A stretch of DNA of 64,000 nucleotides, from the NCBI RefSeq assembly GCF_000213175.1, contig NW_009799099.1, positions 124,001-188,000 on the forward strand, in the 5' to 3' direction. Numbering within the stretch: the first letter of the stretch is position 1; each line of letters opens with the position of its first letter. The stretch comes from Neurospora tetrasperma FGSC 2508. Its lineage: Eukaryota > Ascomycota > Sordariomycetes > Sordariales > Sordariaceae. The position numbers and the translations under genes were made by a program. This document shows, in pieces, positions 34,484 to 46,457 of this stretch. Under the pieces are notes generated by a model, which had not been told where the DNA came from, searched no databases, and saw nothing but the letters and a program-made list of their open reading frames with translations.

Positions 34484-35046
34484 GTGAACGCCAGATGAGT
34501 GGATGGGTGGATGGGTGGGGAGGAACTTGGAAGGATTGGTCTCTTGGTGTGGACTTGTTTACTGCCTAACTTCAGGGATCGAACAAAGGAATCAAGGATG
34601 GTGTCTTCTATGACAGACAATTTTGAAGATTACCTTTAATGAAAAGGCCAATTTTGTCTGGAGCCCGATCATCTTCTTTGTGATGTTTCCTCGTAAGGAA
34701 ACCCTTTAGGGCTCTTCTGATGTCGCGAACACCGAACGATACATCCATCCGTTCATCCCTTCTCCTCTATCTCCATAGCCATGAGATAAACCACCTATCT
34801 GCTTCAGATCAAAGAAAATTGTCAATTATCTCCTTTCAGATTATTCCCTAGAGAAGATGACAAAATGGTTCCACTATCAATTCTGACCCATTGGCGTAAC
34901 GAACATCAACGCAGACTCCTGGAGTCGCCCATACAACCAAAGCAAACAGAAACCGACAACCCCTTCCAAAAAGATTAAAACGAGCGGGAATTGCTCCCAA
35001 CTACATGTTCAACAATGATTAAGGACTAGAAAAGTAGAAAAAAAGA
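34484..35046. other. Intergenic: transporter 3' flank and tRNA-Gly 3' flank
   Basis: Nothing recognised apart from a short ATGG/GTGG run just after the stop (TGGATGGGTGGATGGGTGGGG). Confidence 0.4.
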
Positions 35047-35118
35047 TGCGCCAAGAGGGAATCGAACCCCCACCTCATCCTTGGAAGGGATGAATCCTAG
35101 CCGTTAGACCATTGGCGC
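35047..35118 (-). tRNA. tRNA-Gly (anticodon UCC)
   Basis: On the minus strand: acceptor stem GCGCCAA/TTGGCGC with discriminator A, D-loop with TGGTCTAACGGCTA, anticodon stem CATCC/GGATG with loop CTTCCAA (TCC), T-arm GGGGGTTCGATTCCCTC. 72 nt, no intron. Confidence 0.96.
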
Positions 35119-36181
35119 TTATTGTTGAAAATTGGTGCGCAGATAAGAGCTTACATAGTTGCAACGCACAAAGATGGTGCATATGGCTTCAACCCCGCTT
35201 TTTCCTTTCGTGCTACCCGTAGAGCGGGACGGAGGAAGCTCAACCGCCGGGTCTCCTGCTCATCAAGTACAACACAACGTCTTTGGGGTTTGGATGTAGG
35301 AACAAGGTCATCGATTGTACGTATGAGATTATTGCTATTTCGAGGGAGTGTAACGGGGCATTTAATTGTCTTGCTTCGCGGCACGTCTCACATCGACACT
35401 GGCTAATGCGCAAATGCCCCGCGTTTGGCGCCAGGCTCGCTACTTCTATGGGCGATGGCTTCCTTCTGGTTTTGCTTGATACTTTGAGATTATTCCGCAT
35501 CCCATTCCCATTCCTGGTTTTTTCATACGCATTGACGCCCGTCTGTTTCTGTCATGCCGGGTTGATGCTTCATGCTGGCGGTTGACGTCTTTGCATGCAG
35601 GTGCTTCTGCGTGGTGCTTTGCGTGGGTTGCTTGCTCCGATTTTCATCTGACGTTCAACTTCGACTTCAACTTCGTCTTCATCTTCACCTTCCTGGAAGG
35701 GGGTTGAGCAAAGTCCATTTTCACCGACAACGACCGCACCACGTCCCTCACGTAGAGGTAGCGTGTCGTCCTCCATCGGCACTGCCATCTCCTATCTCCC
35801 AGCACCAAAGCAACGGAGCACTTGACTGCGTGAACGAGAGTTTCGCCGGGCAACAGACGCAGACACGATCACGATCACGACCAACAAGAACAAGAACAAA
35901 GGAAGTTCATCAAAAAAATGATTTATTTCATTCTTTCGGTTTGGTATCTCTCCTCTACATCAATCCCACCAGGTATCATCCATCTCTCATCATCTCATCA
36001 TTATAGACATCCATGATCATCCGTCCAATCTTTTTTTCCAAGTGCAGAGATCCAGACAAAATCTCACACAAGGAAGAGGGGAAAAGACACTATGTACAAC
36101 CAGATTAAACTGCCATCGCCTACAACAAACATTGCGGTCTTGAACTGCTGCAGAGTCGTCGACCATCCCAAGGTCTGCCGC
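35119..36181. other. Intergenic: tRNA-Gly promoter side and M43 protease 3' flank
   Basis: Short domain-less frames. About 35,660-35,700 is a TTC-rich tract (CAACTTCGACTTCAACTTCG). No other feature seen. Confidence 0.4.
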
Positions 36182-37176
36182 TTAGACGGAGGCGTTGGCG
36201 CGGTATTGGTTCCAGTACGAAGTCATACGAGTCCTCTGGCCCGAAGTGAACTCCTCGTAGCAGGTGCTGTTTTTCATCTGTCAGTCATCATTTCCTCTCA
36301 TCTCAAGCAGGAAACCAGAAAAAAAAGAAGGGGAACACATACTCATAGGAGTAATCCATATAATTGTGAATAGGATCCAATCCAGGCTGGCTAGGGCACG
36401 AGTCCCTACCCGTCGGGCACCCACTGCTCGCCGACGCCTGGGCAGGGGTATCCGACACGTAATCGCCGTTGCCCGTGCATCCTCCCTGGAAGGTATGGTA
36501 CAGACCGAACCAGTGGCCGATCTCGTGGGTGGACGTGTGGCCGAGGTTGTAGTTGGTCAGCGAGCCGCCAGGCAAGGTGTCGTACAGGATGGAGCAGCCG
36601 TCGTAGTACCAGTCGTTGGACTTGGACGTGACCGAGGTCGGGAAGTAGCAGTAGCCCAGGGCGTCGCCGAGGTCCTTGAGGATGTACAGGTTCAGGTCCT
36701 TGTAGGTTCCCTTCCTCAAAGCCTTCTTCATGGCGAGCTCGGAGCCGTCGACGGCCCAGTTGCTGTTGATGGTGTAGTCGGTGCCCTTGAGGGTGAACTG
36801 GATGTTGTGCGGGGCGTAGGCCGTGTTGAGGGTGGCGACCTGGTTGTTGATCATGGTGGACTGCATTTCATCAGGGTGTTAGTTGACTGTGAGAGTTTGC
36901 GAGAAATGGGTGAAAACATACGGTAACGTAGCCATCGCTGAGCGCGGTGGAGGCGGCAACAACGTGGAAGTAGACGTTGACGTTGATGGTGGCCTGGGCT
37001 GTCATGATACCCTCGGCAGCCATAGCAGCCTCCTTCTCGGCGAGCTCCTTGGTCATCTGGATGTGCTGGCGCGAGGGAGCATCAGTACCGCAGTTGAAGG
37101 GCTTGATGGTGTTGACGGCAGCGCCGAGGGCGGCGGGGGCAGCAGCGGCCGCGAGGAGGAAAGACTTGATCTGCAT
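36182..37176 (-). CDS. Secreted M43B zinc metalloprotease (pappalysin/MEP1 type)
   Basis: Exons 37176..36922, 36860..36343 and 36266..36182 (introns 61 and 76 nt, GTATGT donors) give exactly 285 aa. Signal peptide about 1-19 (MQIKSFLLAAAAAPAALGA). A short pro-region follows, then the catalytic domain: THEIGHWFGLYHTF, with HExxHxxGxxH zinc ligands at H197, H201 and H207 and catalytic E198, and the Met-turn NYMDYSYDTCYEEF. CNCG-like N-terminal Cys and the Cys pairs GYCYFP, YDGCSILYD, GGCTG, SGCPTG, DSCPSQ indicate several disulfides. It cleaves extracellular proteins for nutrition. The third exon (CYEEFTSGQRTRMTSYWNQYRANASV) is needed for the family end; unspliced reading runs into the intron. 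A TATA box lies 120 nt upstream. Confidence 0.93.
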
Positions 37177-39995
37177 GATGGGCTAGAAGGAGATGAAGGA
37201 GGAAGTGATCCTGAGAGGGGTTGTCTGGATGGATGATGGAGAGGATGACCTGGGGATGGAAAGGGAATCTCTCATCTTGATCGGGGTTCTTGTCGAGTTT
37301 TTATACAAGATGGTCCCTCACTTGATGGGAGTGTCTCTAGACAGGCAAAAGACAAAAAAGCCGCGCATCTCGGGCCGTCGATAACGACTGAGATGGACAT
37401 AATTTCGGTGCATTCGACAGGTTCTGGAAGGTCAAATACGACAACCTTCCCAATTGGAACCTAGGTCGCCTTGAGTTCGGCTATCTGGAGTGTCATTGCA
37501 GACCGCATCTCACATGGGGCTGGTCAAAGCCAAGTCGAGAGCTGGTGAAGGTAGGCAAGGTAACATTGAGCGCTCTGTCGATCCAGGGGAGTGAGTGGAT
37601 GGATCAGATGGGGACTTGTGGTTGAGGCCGTGTGTGAATAAATCCGAGGACACACACTGGAAGTGCACAGCATGGTTCGCGCCACACCTGTCGTGAGGCA
37701 CCAAGTCCCCCTGCCTCAAGCCCTGCCACTCGCCTACCACAGGCTACTATGTACTATCATGGGTACCCTACCTTAGCATGTTTGTGTTTGCTGAGTGAGA
37801 ACAATTGCTATGCAGAGCTGTCAGTAAGATATCACCCACTAAAGACAATATATGAGCAGGCAGTGTTTTCTCACCGTGATCATTCTTACTTACCTCTAGG
37901 TAGGTATATCCTGCACAGTTCGTATTATCGTCATCTCTGCCGTCCGACTTGTCGTTTTACTTTCAGTCACATTACTGGACAAACTGCAACAAATACCTCA
38001 AAGCATCGGATCGGACTGTGGAAATCCATCAGCATCCAGGATTCTGCATTATCTCTTCATCTCGTCTACTGTCGGACAACACGAGAACCACATGCCGAAA
38101 TCGGCACGGACGAGTTGGAATCAATGGCGGGTTGACCAGATCCAACTTTGGCCTCCATTTCCAGTGTAACCAATGACTGCCTACACTAGCCCTCGGGCGG
38201 CAGTTGGCAGCAGGAACAAGCACTACACTCCACTGACTGACCCAGGAGGCTGCGATGTCGATCTGGAGAAAGACGAAGCCAAATTTTTCATGATGGTCTT
38301 CTGTAGCTAATGGCCACAGCATGGTTATTAGCGACTAGACCTGGTGATGGTTGGGTGACATCCGAATGAAACCTCCCTAATCAGGCAGTTGCCAAGCACA
38401 GCCAAGCCAGATCAGCGTCTGCCATTGCCCTCATCTCTAGTGTGTCCCCTCCTGGGGGCTGTTAGTGGCCTGCTCAATGCCCCTGTACACAATGGAGTGC
38501 ATTCAATAGCGCCCGGCGGCTCCATGGACTTTTCAGGCAGTTGGTTCGTCAGTACCTATGGGCTGGCTGGTTGGCGCAATCATCAGAAGAAAAGAAAGAA
38601 AAGAGGGTTACATTTCCCCTCAGACTTTCAGACTTCCTAGATCGAACAAGCTTTTCACCAACCGTCGACGGGTTTCCCCGTTGCTTGATGGCGTTCTGCG
38701 CGGTCGTGCTTGACATTCCACTATTGGAATCACGGCCCATGTGGTGGGTGGGTGAGTGGGTGGGTGACGGTGGTGGTGAGTCTCATTGACGGGAAGTGGC
38801 GCGGTCCGCGGGGGTTCATCTGGGCAACAAGTTGGCCAACCTGGAAACCGTCAAAATCGGGGTGTGAATGCACAACTGCGAGTGAAAGCGTTGAGGCGAC
38901 TATCAGAATCATCAGCTTGGTTCTCACATGCAATCTCCAATATCTCCTGTTACCATACTTGGGAGTTTTTCAAATTGCCTTCCCAATGCTCTGTACAGTT
39001 TTCCCGGCTTCGATATCGTATTCGATGATAGGTAACATACCTAGTAAATTGGAGGAACATGGTGCCAAAGTGGTGAAACAAGCAAACGCGAATACTGGAA
39101 AACAAAGCAGCCAATAGTCCCCCGGCAAAGGCACGTGGACAGGTTGGACACATCTTTACTGGCATGGACGGGATGGGACCCCATGTTTGGAAGGAACTGA
39201 AGTTGGGAAAGAGGAAGATGACGCGGCTGCTACTCCAGATCTTTGGCAACTTCCTTCTTCTCCCACCACTATCAAAATCACTACTGCAAAGGAAGTGACA
39301 ATGCATGATGATGCATCTTCAAAGTCGGGGCTTCTTCCTCGTCTTCAACAACAAGGGAACACTCCGAGTCCAGCCAGAGACCACAGGCCACAACACCAAG
39401 TAACTTCCTATCACGCTCTAGAGACCACGCCCACGACCACATTGATGCTTCCCTGACAAGGCCTTGGTACAACCCCCCCAAAGGGAAGTTGGACCCTTCC
39501 TATCTTTTGTGTTCCCCCGCATTTGTTCCCCTGTCACCACACACTCATGCGTTCAAACTTTAAGCGCATGCACGTCGACGTTAGGTGCGCCGGTGCTTCC
39601 CAAAGTAGGTAACCTAAAACGTGTAGGCACCGACGATAACATGAAGGTACCTACCTAGGTAGTCACCCCATGTTACCTTCACCTTCCCAAAAGGATGGAC
39701 ATCCAGGAACGAGCAGTGTTGAGACCCATTTTGACTGGATACAGTACAGAAGAGAAGAAATCTGATTAGATCAGTTCATGCGGGACACCCCGAGAGTGGA
39801 AGAAAAAGGAAACTGAAATTCAAGTTGGTATCGGAAATGGCCAAACGACGATACCCTCATATCCCCGTGCTTCCCCAGAAAGACAGGCCACCATCGTACA
39901 GACGCCTTCTCGCAACGACCTCTCACAAGTTCACACAACGAAAGAAACAAAACGCCCTCCTATTACATTTTGATTGACATTCTTCCCATCAAGCC
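37177..39995. other. Long intergenic region upstream of the M43 protease
   Basis: 2.8 kb holding the protease promoter and the 3' flank of the next minus gene. CCTA/TAGG repeats at about 37889-37907 and 39646-39662, a GTGGGTGGGTGAGTGGGTGGG run near 38,740-38,765. Frames up to 135 codons show no domain. Confidence 0.4.
37298..37305 (-). promoter_or_regulatory. TATA box of the M43 protease gene
   Basis: Minus strand reads TATAAAAA about 122-129 nt upstream of the ATG at 37176. Confidence 0.55.
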
Positions 39996-41069
39996 TCAAG
40001 CCTCAAACCTCTTCCCTGCCTTCTCCTCCCTCTTGGTCATCTCCCACTCCTCCAGCTTCACCACATCCGCATCCCCACCAACTTCATTCTCCTTGACAGG
40101 AGTATTCTCCCTCTCCACCAAATCCATCACCCCCGTCCCATCATCCACCAACTCCCACTTCCTCTCTTTCAGTTCCGTCGTCCCCCTCTTGGTCACCACA
40201 TCCCCATTCGTCGGAGACGGACTCATCCCATAAAACTCCGTATAACACTCCAAATTCGGTCCCCACGGATTATCCGCCGGGCCCATCTGCGGTCGATAGT
40301 CCCACTCGCCCTTATTGCAATTCGCATACGCCACAATGACATTAAACCCGGTCCCCGTGAACTTTTGGCCACTCATCCCATGTCCAACCTTCTTTGTCGG
40401 GTTTTCCGGCGGTCCCTGGTGGCAGCAGTTGTCAGAGGGAATCTTGCCCAAGGTATAAATGCGCTCCCCCGTGACGCGCACGGTTTGGGTGGTGTCGTTG
40501 CAGATGTAGATACCACTGGTGTTCTTGCATGCTACGCGCCGACACTCGCGCCAGCCGACGATGTAGTGGATGATGTTATTTTTGGTGTGGAAGTCCCAGA
40601 GGAGAGCGGAGATGTCCTCTTTATAACCGGTGGCGAAGACGCCGCAGTAGAGGGCTGGGTGCTGTTAGTCTACTGGATACCCTAAGGTAGTGAGAAGGGG
40701 TAAAGAAGGGGGAGGGAGGTGCCTACCAGAATCATACTTCGGCACAGTCCGCTTCCTGTGCGCCATGCCCGCCAGCGACGACCGCCCATGCACAGAAGAC
40801 TGGTTGCGGTTTGCCCAGTAGTTGTCCAGGTAGTTGTCGTAGAACTTGTTGGCTGGCATCAACCAGGGGTCATCTTCGTCGTCACCTTTTGGCTTGTTGG
40901 CAATGATGGAAGAACCATCGAGGCTCTTGGTCTCGAGCTTGTTGGCCACGACAGCATCAAGACTAACGCCAGGAGCAGCCTGCACCCAGACCCCCGGCGC
41001 AGCCATCAACATTCCCAAGAGGGCTGTCTTGGTGCTGGTGGTGCCGTGTTTGAACGAGCGTTGATGCAT
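39996..41069 (-). CDS. Unidentified secreted protein with a conserved-looking Cys-rich middle (333 aa)
   Basis: Exons 41069..40727 and 40654..39996 (72-nt intron, GTAGGC donor, CACCCAG acceptor chosen because the nearer AACAG breaks the frame); joint KYDS-ALYCGVFATGYKED. Hydrophobic signal region about residues 15-32 (ALLGMLMAAPGVWVQAAPG). Residues about 115-240 form a compact segment with about ten Cys (ALYCGVF, GWRECRRVACKNTSGIYICND, SDNCCHQ, YANCNKGEWDY, NLECYTEFYG). The last 80 residues are charged and Glu/Lys-rich. This pattern resembles unnamed small Cys-rich secreted domains of Sordariomycetes; I do not know a function. Confidence 0.8.
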
Positions 41070-42321
41070 GGTACGTAGGATGTAGTAAGTGATGTGTCAG
41101 ATGAAACGAAGGTACTAGTTGGAAAAGCAGGTAAAGATTGAGGAAAGCGAATGTCCTGCTGCACAGCGAGCAAAGTGTGTTTGTGAGTTGGGACCAGACT
41201 ATCGAAGGAATAGTGTGCCTATCCTTGTTGCGATGGCGCTGCAAGTTATATGCGTCTCAGGGGTAAAGGGGGTGAAAGGAAGTAAACAACAATACTAAGC
41301 GGGTGCCGCTTCTTACGATTGTATGAGTGCAGTCAGGAGGGTAGTTCCGCCAAGGTGGGTGGCTGAATGTTGCCTCTGGCTAGCGATGGCTCGTGGACAT
41401 TTTGGATAGTGCCAAGTTGAGGAAGACAAACAGATTGATGGTGAGCGGGATCCTGAGGAATGGAGTGTTCATGTTGATCAAGATAGTGGTGATGTTTTGG
41501 GATCTTGCTTTACGACATGTGGTATCGTGACGGGAAATGCGGCAAAGACCATCAGCGGGCCTGTAAAGATTGTTAGCACAATGCATATGATAGCATGCGA
41601 TCAAGGAGGATGAATGAACACAGCTCAAGACATCTTGCAACTGAGCACAACTCGAGTGATATTCGTACTCATCAACTTGAGCACGAACATAATGCCATCA
41701 CCACGCTGCTCTTCCACCTGCACACCGCGACATCACCCATTTCCTCAGCAGACTTCCCATCACGTCTAATGCCAGCCGGTCATAACTGTCCTGGCAATAG
41801 AACAAAAGCCGAACATCCAGATTTCTCAAAACCGCCTTCTTTATCTACCCACCCGTCCCCTTTTGTCTTACCTTCCCGTCTCCCACACCAAACAAAGACA
41901 CGGCTGTCTCAGGAACAACGGAGGAACAAAGTGCGCCACAATCCAGGCACACCACATGCCAGAAGAAGAGCACACGCACTCCATCGACGTCAGTCTCAAT
42001 TATAGCAATGAATGTAGCCAAAAATAACAACGCACCAACTCTACCTCAGCCACTCCAGTGTGGCTGACTTCCGACTTGAGGTTTTCCGATGTTGTACAAC
42101 TTCAATGTTACGTCAGCATCAAGCCTCCAATGTTCCAACTTGTGATGTTGAATTGCCGCCAATGGAACTGCTGTTCGTTGAACATCGTTTTTGGAAACCA
42201 CGGTCTTTGTCGCCTCGCCAGTCCTGCTCATGCTCAATGTCCCGTTCCATCATCCTCGGCCCCCTGTGCCGCTCACTTCAGTAGGTTAGCTCCATCCCGG
42301 TTTTCCCAAGACCTGAAGCCA
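41070..42321. other. Intergenic
   Basis: Promoter of the secreted protein and 3' flank of the 2EXR gene. Several 60-136 codon frames without domains. Confidence 0.4.
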
Positions 42322-44028
42322 TCACGGCCGCTCAAACCCGGAAAACCCCGATCCCAATCCAGACCCCGAACCCCAAGATCTCCCCATCGACGTTACCGGC
42401 GGCGACGCATCAAGCACCCTCCCGCTGCCCATTGCACCCATCGCGCCCAAACTTTCCCACCCCACCCCCCCCGCCACCACCTCCCTAACCGTCCCCTGCC
42501 CTGTCCCCAACTCCAAATCCAAACCAACCGGCCCCGCATATCCGTATCCCACTCCTACTCCTGACCCCATACCCCCAGGCCCCCAAAGCCGTCCCCGTCC
42601 TTCTCCAGGGTATGCCCACCACCCCCTCCTACTTCCAAACCCACCATACTGTCCCTCCCTTCTACTCATCTCATGCCCACGATTTTGATCTCCCTCATTC
42701 CGTGCCCCTGCCCAATTGGAAGTTCCAGGACGACCGGTTCCCCATTCTCCCCTTCCTCCTCCTCTTACCCGTTGTGTTTCCCGCGCGTTTCGGCGACTGT
42801 CTTGGGCTGGCGGTGGATTTGGATCGCGAAGGCGGAAGAAGCGGATCCTGCGCAAGTCTGCGGGTGAGAGGGACATGGCGCGGAGTTCGTGGGCTAGGAC
42901 TTCGTGCCGGGTTTGGGTTTGGGATTGGGTTTGGAGCTGGGTTTGGGTTGTTGATGTTTCTGAGTCTAAAAGATCCGCCAAGGCAGTGCTTAACCTGCTT
43001 AACTCCGCTATCCTCGGTTCGTGAAGCACTTTGTGTTCATCTACCCATGCTGGGCTGGGGCCAGCAGGAAGGTTACTGTAGAGGATGGAGTCGGCGATGA
43101 TGGTTATGTTGGTGACGCGGAGGATCTTGCAAAGCAGAACGAGCGGGATGAGGGATCTGTATGCGACGGGGGCGAGGCGAGTGAGGATGGGAGCGAGGCT
43201 GATGTGTCTCCTAATGATGACATGAGCGAGGGTGTGGGGAATGTAGATCTCGCCTGGTACTCTGGGGTCTATATGTAGTTCCTGGTCTGAGTCGGGGTTT
43301 GGTTCAGGGACAGTGGTCGCGGCGATAGAGTCAGCGGGCGGGACGTAAAACCTTGATGGCCGTGATGGATCACGACTTTCATCAGGATCCGACTCCGAGT
43401 TGGACTCGGGGTCTTGACCAAACGGCTCATACCCGACCTCATTAACCCACACCGGCGGCGCAGGTAGGTCGCTTCCCCTCGGAATCTCCTCCCTTGTCCT
43501 TTCCCACATTCCTTCCCTCATCCCCCCACTCTCATGGGTATCCCACTTCAAATGGACCATCTCCAAATAAACCCTCTCGGTCTTCCTATTCCATGGAATC
43601 TTGTATACCTTCTCGCCTTTGCTCGCGAACATATGCATCCCCTGCAGATAGGGAGGGTCCCAATCGACCGTGACATGGATCCGATCCGGCAGGATATAGT
43701 CTGTAATATCTCGATATGCCTCTCTCGAAACCAGCATCAAATCGCGCACACGTCTCGTAGCTGCGACGAGTGCATCGGTACAGCCCACTTTGACGTTCCA
43801 GGGCGGACCGTAGACAGCCGAACCCAAGAACTGAGAGCTGGGTGGGAGTTGCGGGTTGGGTGGGAAGTCCTTTTGGTAGAGGGTTATGCGTAGGACGCGG
43901 TAGGGTTCGACGGCGTGCTTCCAGATGAGGGCTCGGAGTTCGCCGGGGAGGTAGGGAAAGAGGGGGAAGCAATCGGGGATGGAATTGGTGGTGGACATGT
44001 TGAAGAGTTTGTGAAAGCGCCTTAACAT
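42322..44028 (-). CDS. 2EXR-domain protein of unknown role
   Basis: Single exon. The frame is open above 44028 but there is no ATG there, so I give MLRRFHKLFN at 44028 (568 aa); MSTTNSIPD at 43998 (558 aa) is an equal alternative and puts the 2EXR motif nearer the start. The N-terminal domain FPLFPYLPGELRALIWKHAVEPYRVLRI fits the fungal 2EXR pattern (F..F..LP.ELR..IW..A). It is followed by a mixed alpha/beta part (VNVKVGCTDALVAATRRVRDLMLVSREAYRDI; VYLEMVHLKW) and a long C-terminal low-complexity region with Gln/Thr repeats and Gly/Arg stretches. 2EXR proteins are abundant in Pezizomycotina and have no known function. Confidence 0.82.
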   Translation of the reverse strand: MLRRFHKLFNMSTTNSIPDCFPLFPYLPGELRALIWKHAVEPYRVLRITLYQKDFPPNPQLPPSSQFLGSAVYGPPWNVKVGCTDALVAATRRVRDLMLVSREAYRDITDYILPDRIHVTVDWDPPYLQGMHMFASKGEKVYKIPWNRKTERVYLEMVHLKWDTHESGGMREGMWERTREEIPRGSDLPAPPVWVNEVGYEPFGQDPESNSESDPDESRDPSRPSRFYVPPADSIAATTVPEPNPDSDQELHIDPRVPGEIYIPHTLAHVIIRRHISLAPILTRLAPVAYRSLIPLVLLCKILRVTNITIIADSILYSNLPAGPSPAWVDEHKVLHEPRIAELSRLSTALADLLDSETSTTQTQLQTQSQTQTRHEVLAHELRAMSLSPADLRRIRFFRLRDPNPPPAQDSRRNARETQRVRGGGRGEWGTGRPGTSNWAGARNEGDQNRGHEMSRREGQYGGFGSRRGWWAYPGEGRGRLWGPGGMGSGVGVGYGYAGPVGLDLELGTGQGTVREVVAGGVGWESLGAMGAMGSGRVLDASPPVTSMGRSWGSGSGLGSGFSGFERP

Positions 44029-44301
44029 AGTGTTTGGTTGGTAGAGGCAGAACTGGAGATGTGATGCTCGGGATGCAGTGAGTGCCCACGATAGCTCTTT
44101 ATCCGTGACTGAATGGTTGTGCAGGCGTTGGTGATACTTCCATGTCAAAACTCATTGGATTGTGAGTGCAAAGTCCGCTGATGTTTTGTGAACCCGACTG
44201 CCTTCCAGAGATGGAACAAGGAAACGCAAACTTTGTGCCTCCAGCCATGAGCCTCACTCACGCGGCCTGTGAGCTGTATCATCATGCCTCAAAAGCTTCG
44301 C

Positions 44302-45197
44302 CTATACGTCCTCCCACGCGGAACTGTCCGCAACCGTGATAGTATGCACATATCTCAGCTTGCTCCCCTCCAGCCTGAACTCATGACTATCCGGCAAAGT
44401 TGCAAAGCACGCTGACAGTCCCCGTGCTTTCATCAATGACATGGCGCCGGTCAGAGTTGGGCGGCTGCGTGTTGTTGCTTGGCATGTCCACTTTGCATGA
44501 ATCATCCGGCGCTCCTTTACCTGTTTACACGCTTCCCTCTAATCGTGCACATGGTGTCCCCATGGAACCGCATTAATAGCACTCTTGTTGCTCCACATGT
44601 CCAGATAGGTATCAGCTGCTGCTTGGAGCGTGTGTCGGGTATCTCTCTGAGCAAGTGGCATGATGGGCCAGTTTTCTTGTCGAGCGAACTGAAGAGTCCA
44701 ACTGGCGTTGAAGAGCCATGAGCCGGTGGTGGATGCGATGGTGTCGATCTTGTAGATACTGATGTCACTGAGGTAGTGACGGATATAAGAGCTGAGCACA
44801 AAGGGCTTGTAGGAGGTGGTGGAGACAACTTCGGCGAAGGTCAAGCAGCTAACCATGTTGATGATGGTGCGGTTGAAGTCCATCTTGAGGATGCTGCTGA
44901 AAATTCCCGTGATAATCAATGTAGTTTTGTTGTTCTCGATGTATTGGAAGTCATCGGCAATGTTCTTCAAGGGAACAGCTTGGCCCATGGTCCGAGAAGG
45001 AACTGGTCGACTGCCAGGAGAAGTTCATCTCGATTGCAAGCGGCGGTGGCGACTGAAATGAAGCTTGCTGCGAGAATAGCGAGTGATGCCCGGCGTGACA
45101 ACAGGTGAACTTGCCTGTGATGTTTGAAGAGAAGACGATAAACCGAAGAGTCGTGGGGACCGATGAGATTGACGATTTTGCGAGTAAATATCTTCAC
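44302..45197 (-). pseudogene. Decayed DUF8021-like secreted-protein gene
   Basis: Family pieces lie in order but in shifting frames: signal-like RRASLAILAASFISVATAA then CNRDELLLAVDQFLLGPW (about 45,110-44,990); LKNIADDFQYIEN to TGSWLFNASWTLQFARQENW, LAQRDTRHTLQAAADTYLDM and NAVPWG (44,970-44,550); TPCARLEGSV; RRHVIDESTGTVS; LPDSHEFRLEGSKLRYVHTI (about 44,400-44,320). I recognise these blocks from memory of the fungal DUF8021 family. At least three frame changes: near 44,967, near 44,555 and near 44,395. No consensus introns explain them. The N-terminal Met is also unclear. It abuts the repeat block. Confidence 0.65.
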
Positions 45198-45837
45198 CCT
45201 GAATGACCGCCCAAGCGATCAAAACATTTGCCGTGGGTAATATTTTGATGTTGCTGAGTGATGACGCCTGTGGTAAAATGCATCAAGGGCTTCCCCGCCC
45301 GGAACCGGCGCATGCGCTTTTGATTAATATTAGCCTGAGGATCCACGAAGCGGGAGCATCTTGATAGGTGCCGTAATGCCTGAACCGTAGTTGTCTTCTG
45401 CAATTGAAGAAAAGAGCCCAAGCTAGAAAGTGGTGAATGAAGACACCATTTAGCCCAGCTAGCGGATCGCTTGATCCTACTTTGAACAAGAAACAAACAA
45501 AAGACCCGACTCCCTGGTGGATTTGACACTTGGCCTATGCCGTTACAACCATCATAATATGACCGATGATAACCCGGATCTGGTATGTGACTGGAGTGGC
45601 TTGACGACGACTTCCTCTGCCCATTTTCCATGTCTGTGTGGCCGCTTGGCTTTTGTACTAACACCAAGGATACCGTCAGCAGCTTTGTCCATCTCTTCCA
45701 GACCCTGAAAAAAGCCAGTTTCGTTTACGCAGGGTGTGCTGCCTCGCTGCGAGCAGAATCCTCCATACCGACATAGCATCCGCCCCTCGGATCCCAAGTA
45801 GGCCCGGAGTGACTCGGCAGGCTTCCGTTGATAGCCT
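45198..45837. other. Spacer between the pseudogene and the repeat block
   Basis: Normal base composition; short frames only. Composition drops sharply at about 45,838. Confidence 0.4.
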
Positions 45838-46457
45838 TATAGAGCTAGAGTTTACCGCTAGCTAATAAGAAATAGCGGTTGTATTTACCTTTAATACTAT
45901 CTATACTATTCGTAAGACTTCCTTTAAGGAGTAAATACTAAAATTTATCGCTATTAATATTAAAAATCTTCTCTATAGTATTAGTAACCTCCCTACTATA
46001 TATATGAAGGGGAGGTATTATATATTGGAGAGATGGATTTATAATAAGAAGGACCGAATTTTATAGATTAATAACTATAGTTACTACTTTATTGAGATTT
46101 CTAGTGATAATAAGCTTAATACTATTTGGTACTATAAATATTATTTTATTACGTTTAGTACCCTCGCTATTAGTTCCTCTAGTAAATATTTACGTTAGTT
46201 ATATAAAAAGTTAGCGCCGCTAATTACCGAGGATTCTGTCTTAAAACGCGCGAAATCGGTAGTAGGGAGATTCGCTAAGAGTGTTAATAAGTAGTCGATT
46301 TTAAAGCCGGTCGCTAAAACTTTTAAAGAGCTGCTCTTTAATTGGATTATTGATACTAATATACCCTTTCGTATAATTTCTTCACCGGAGTTTAGAAGTT
46401 TAATACTATTAATAAATAAGCAATTAATAATTGAATTATTACCCTTAAGTAGAAAGA

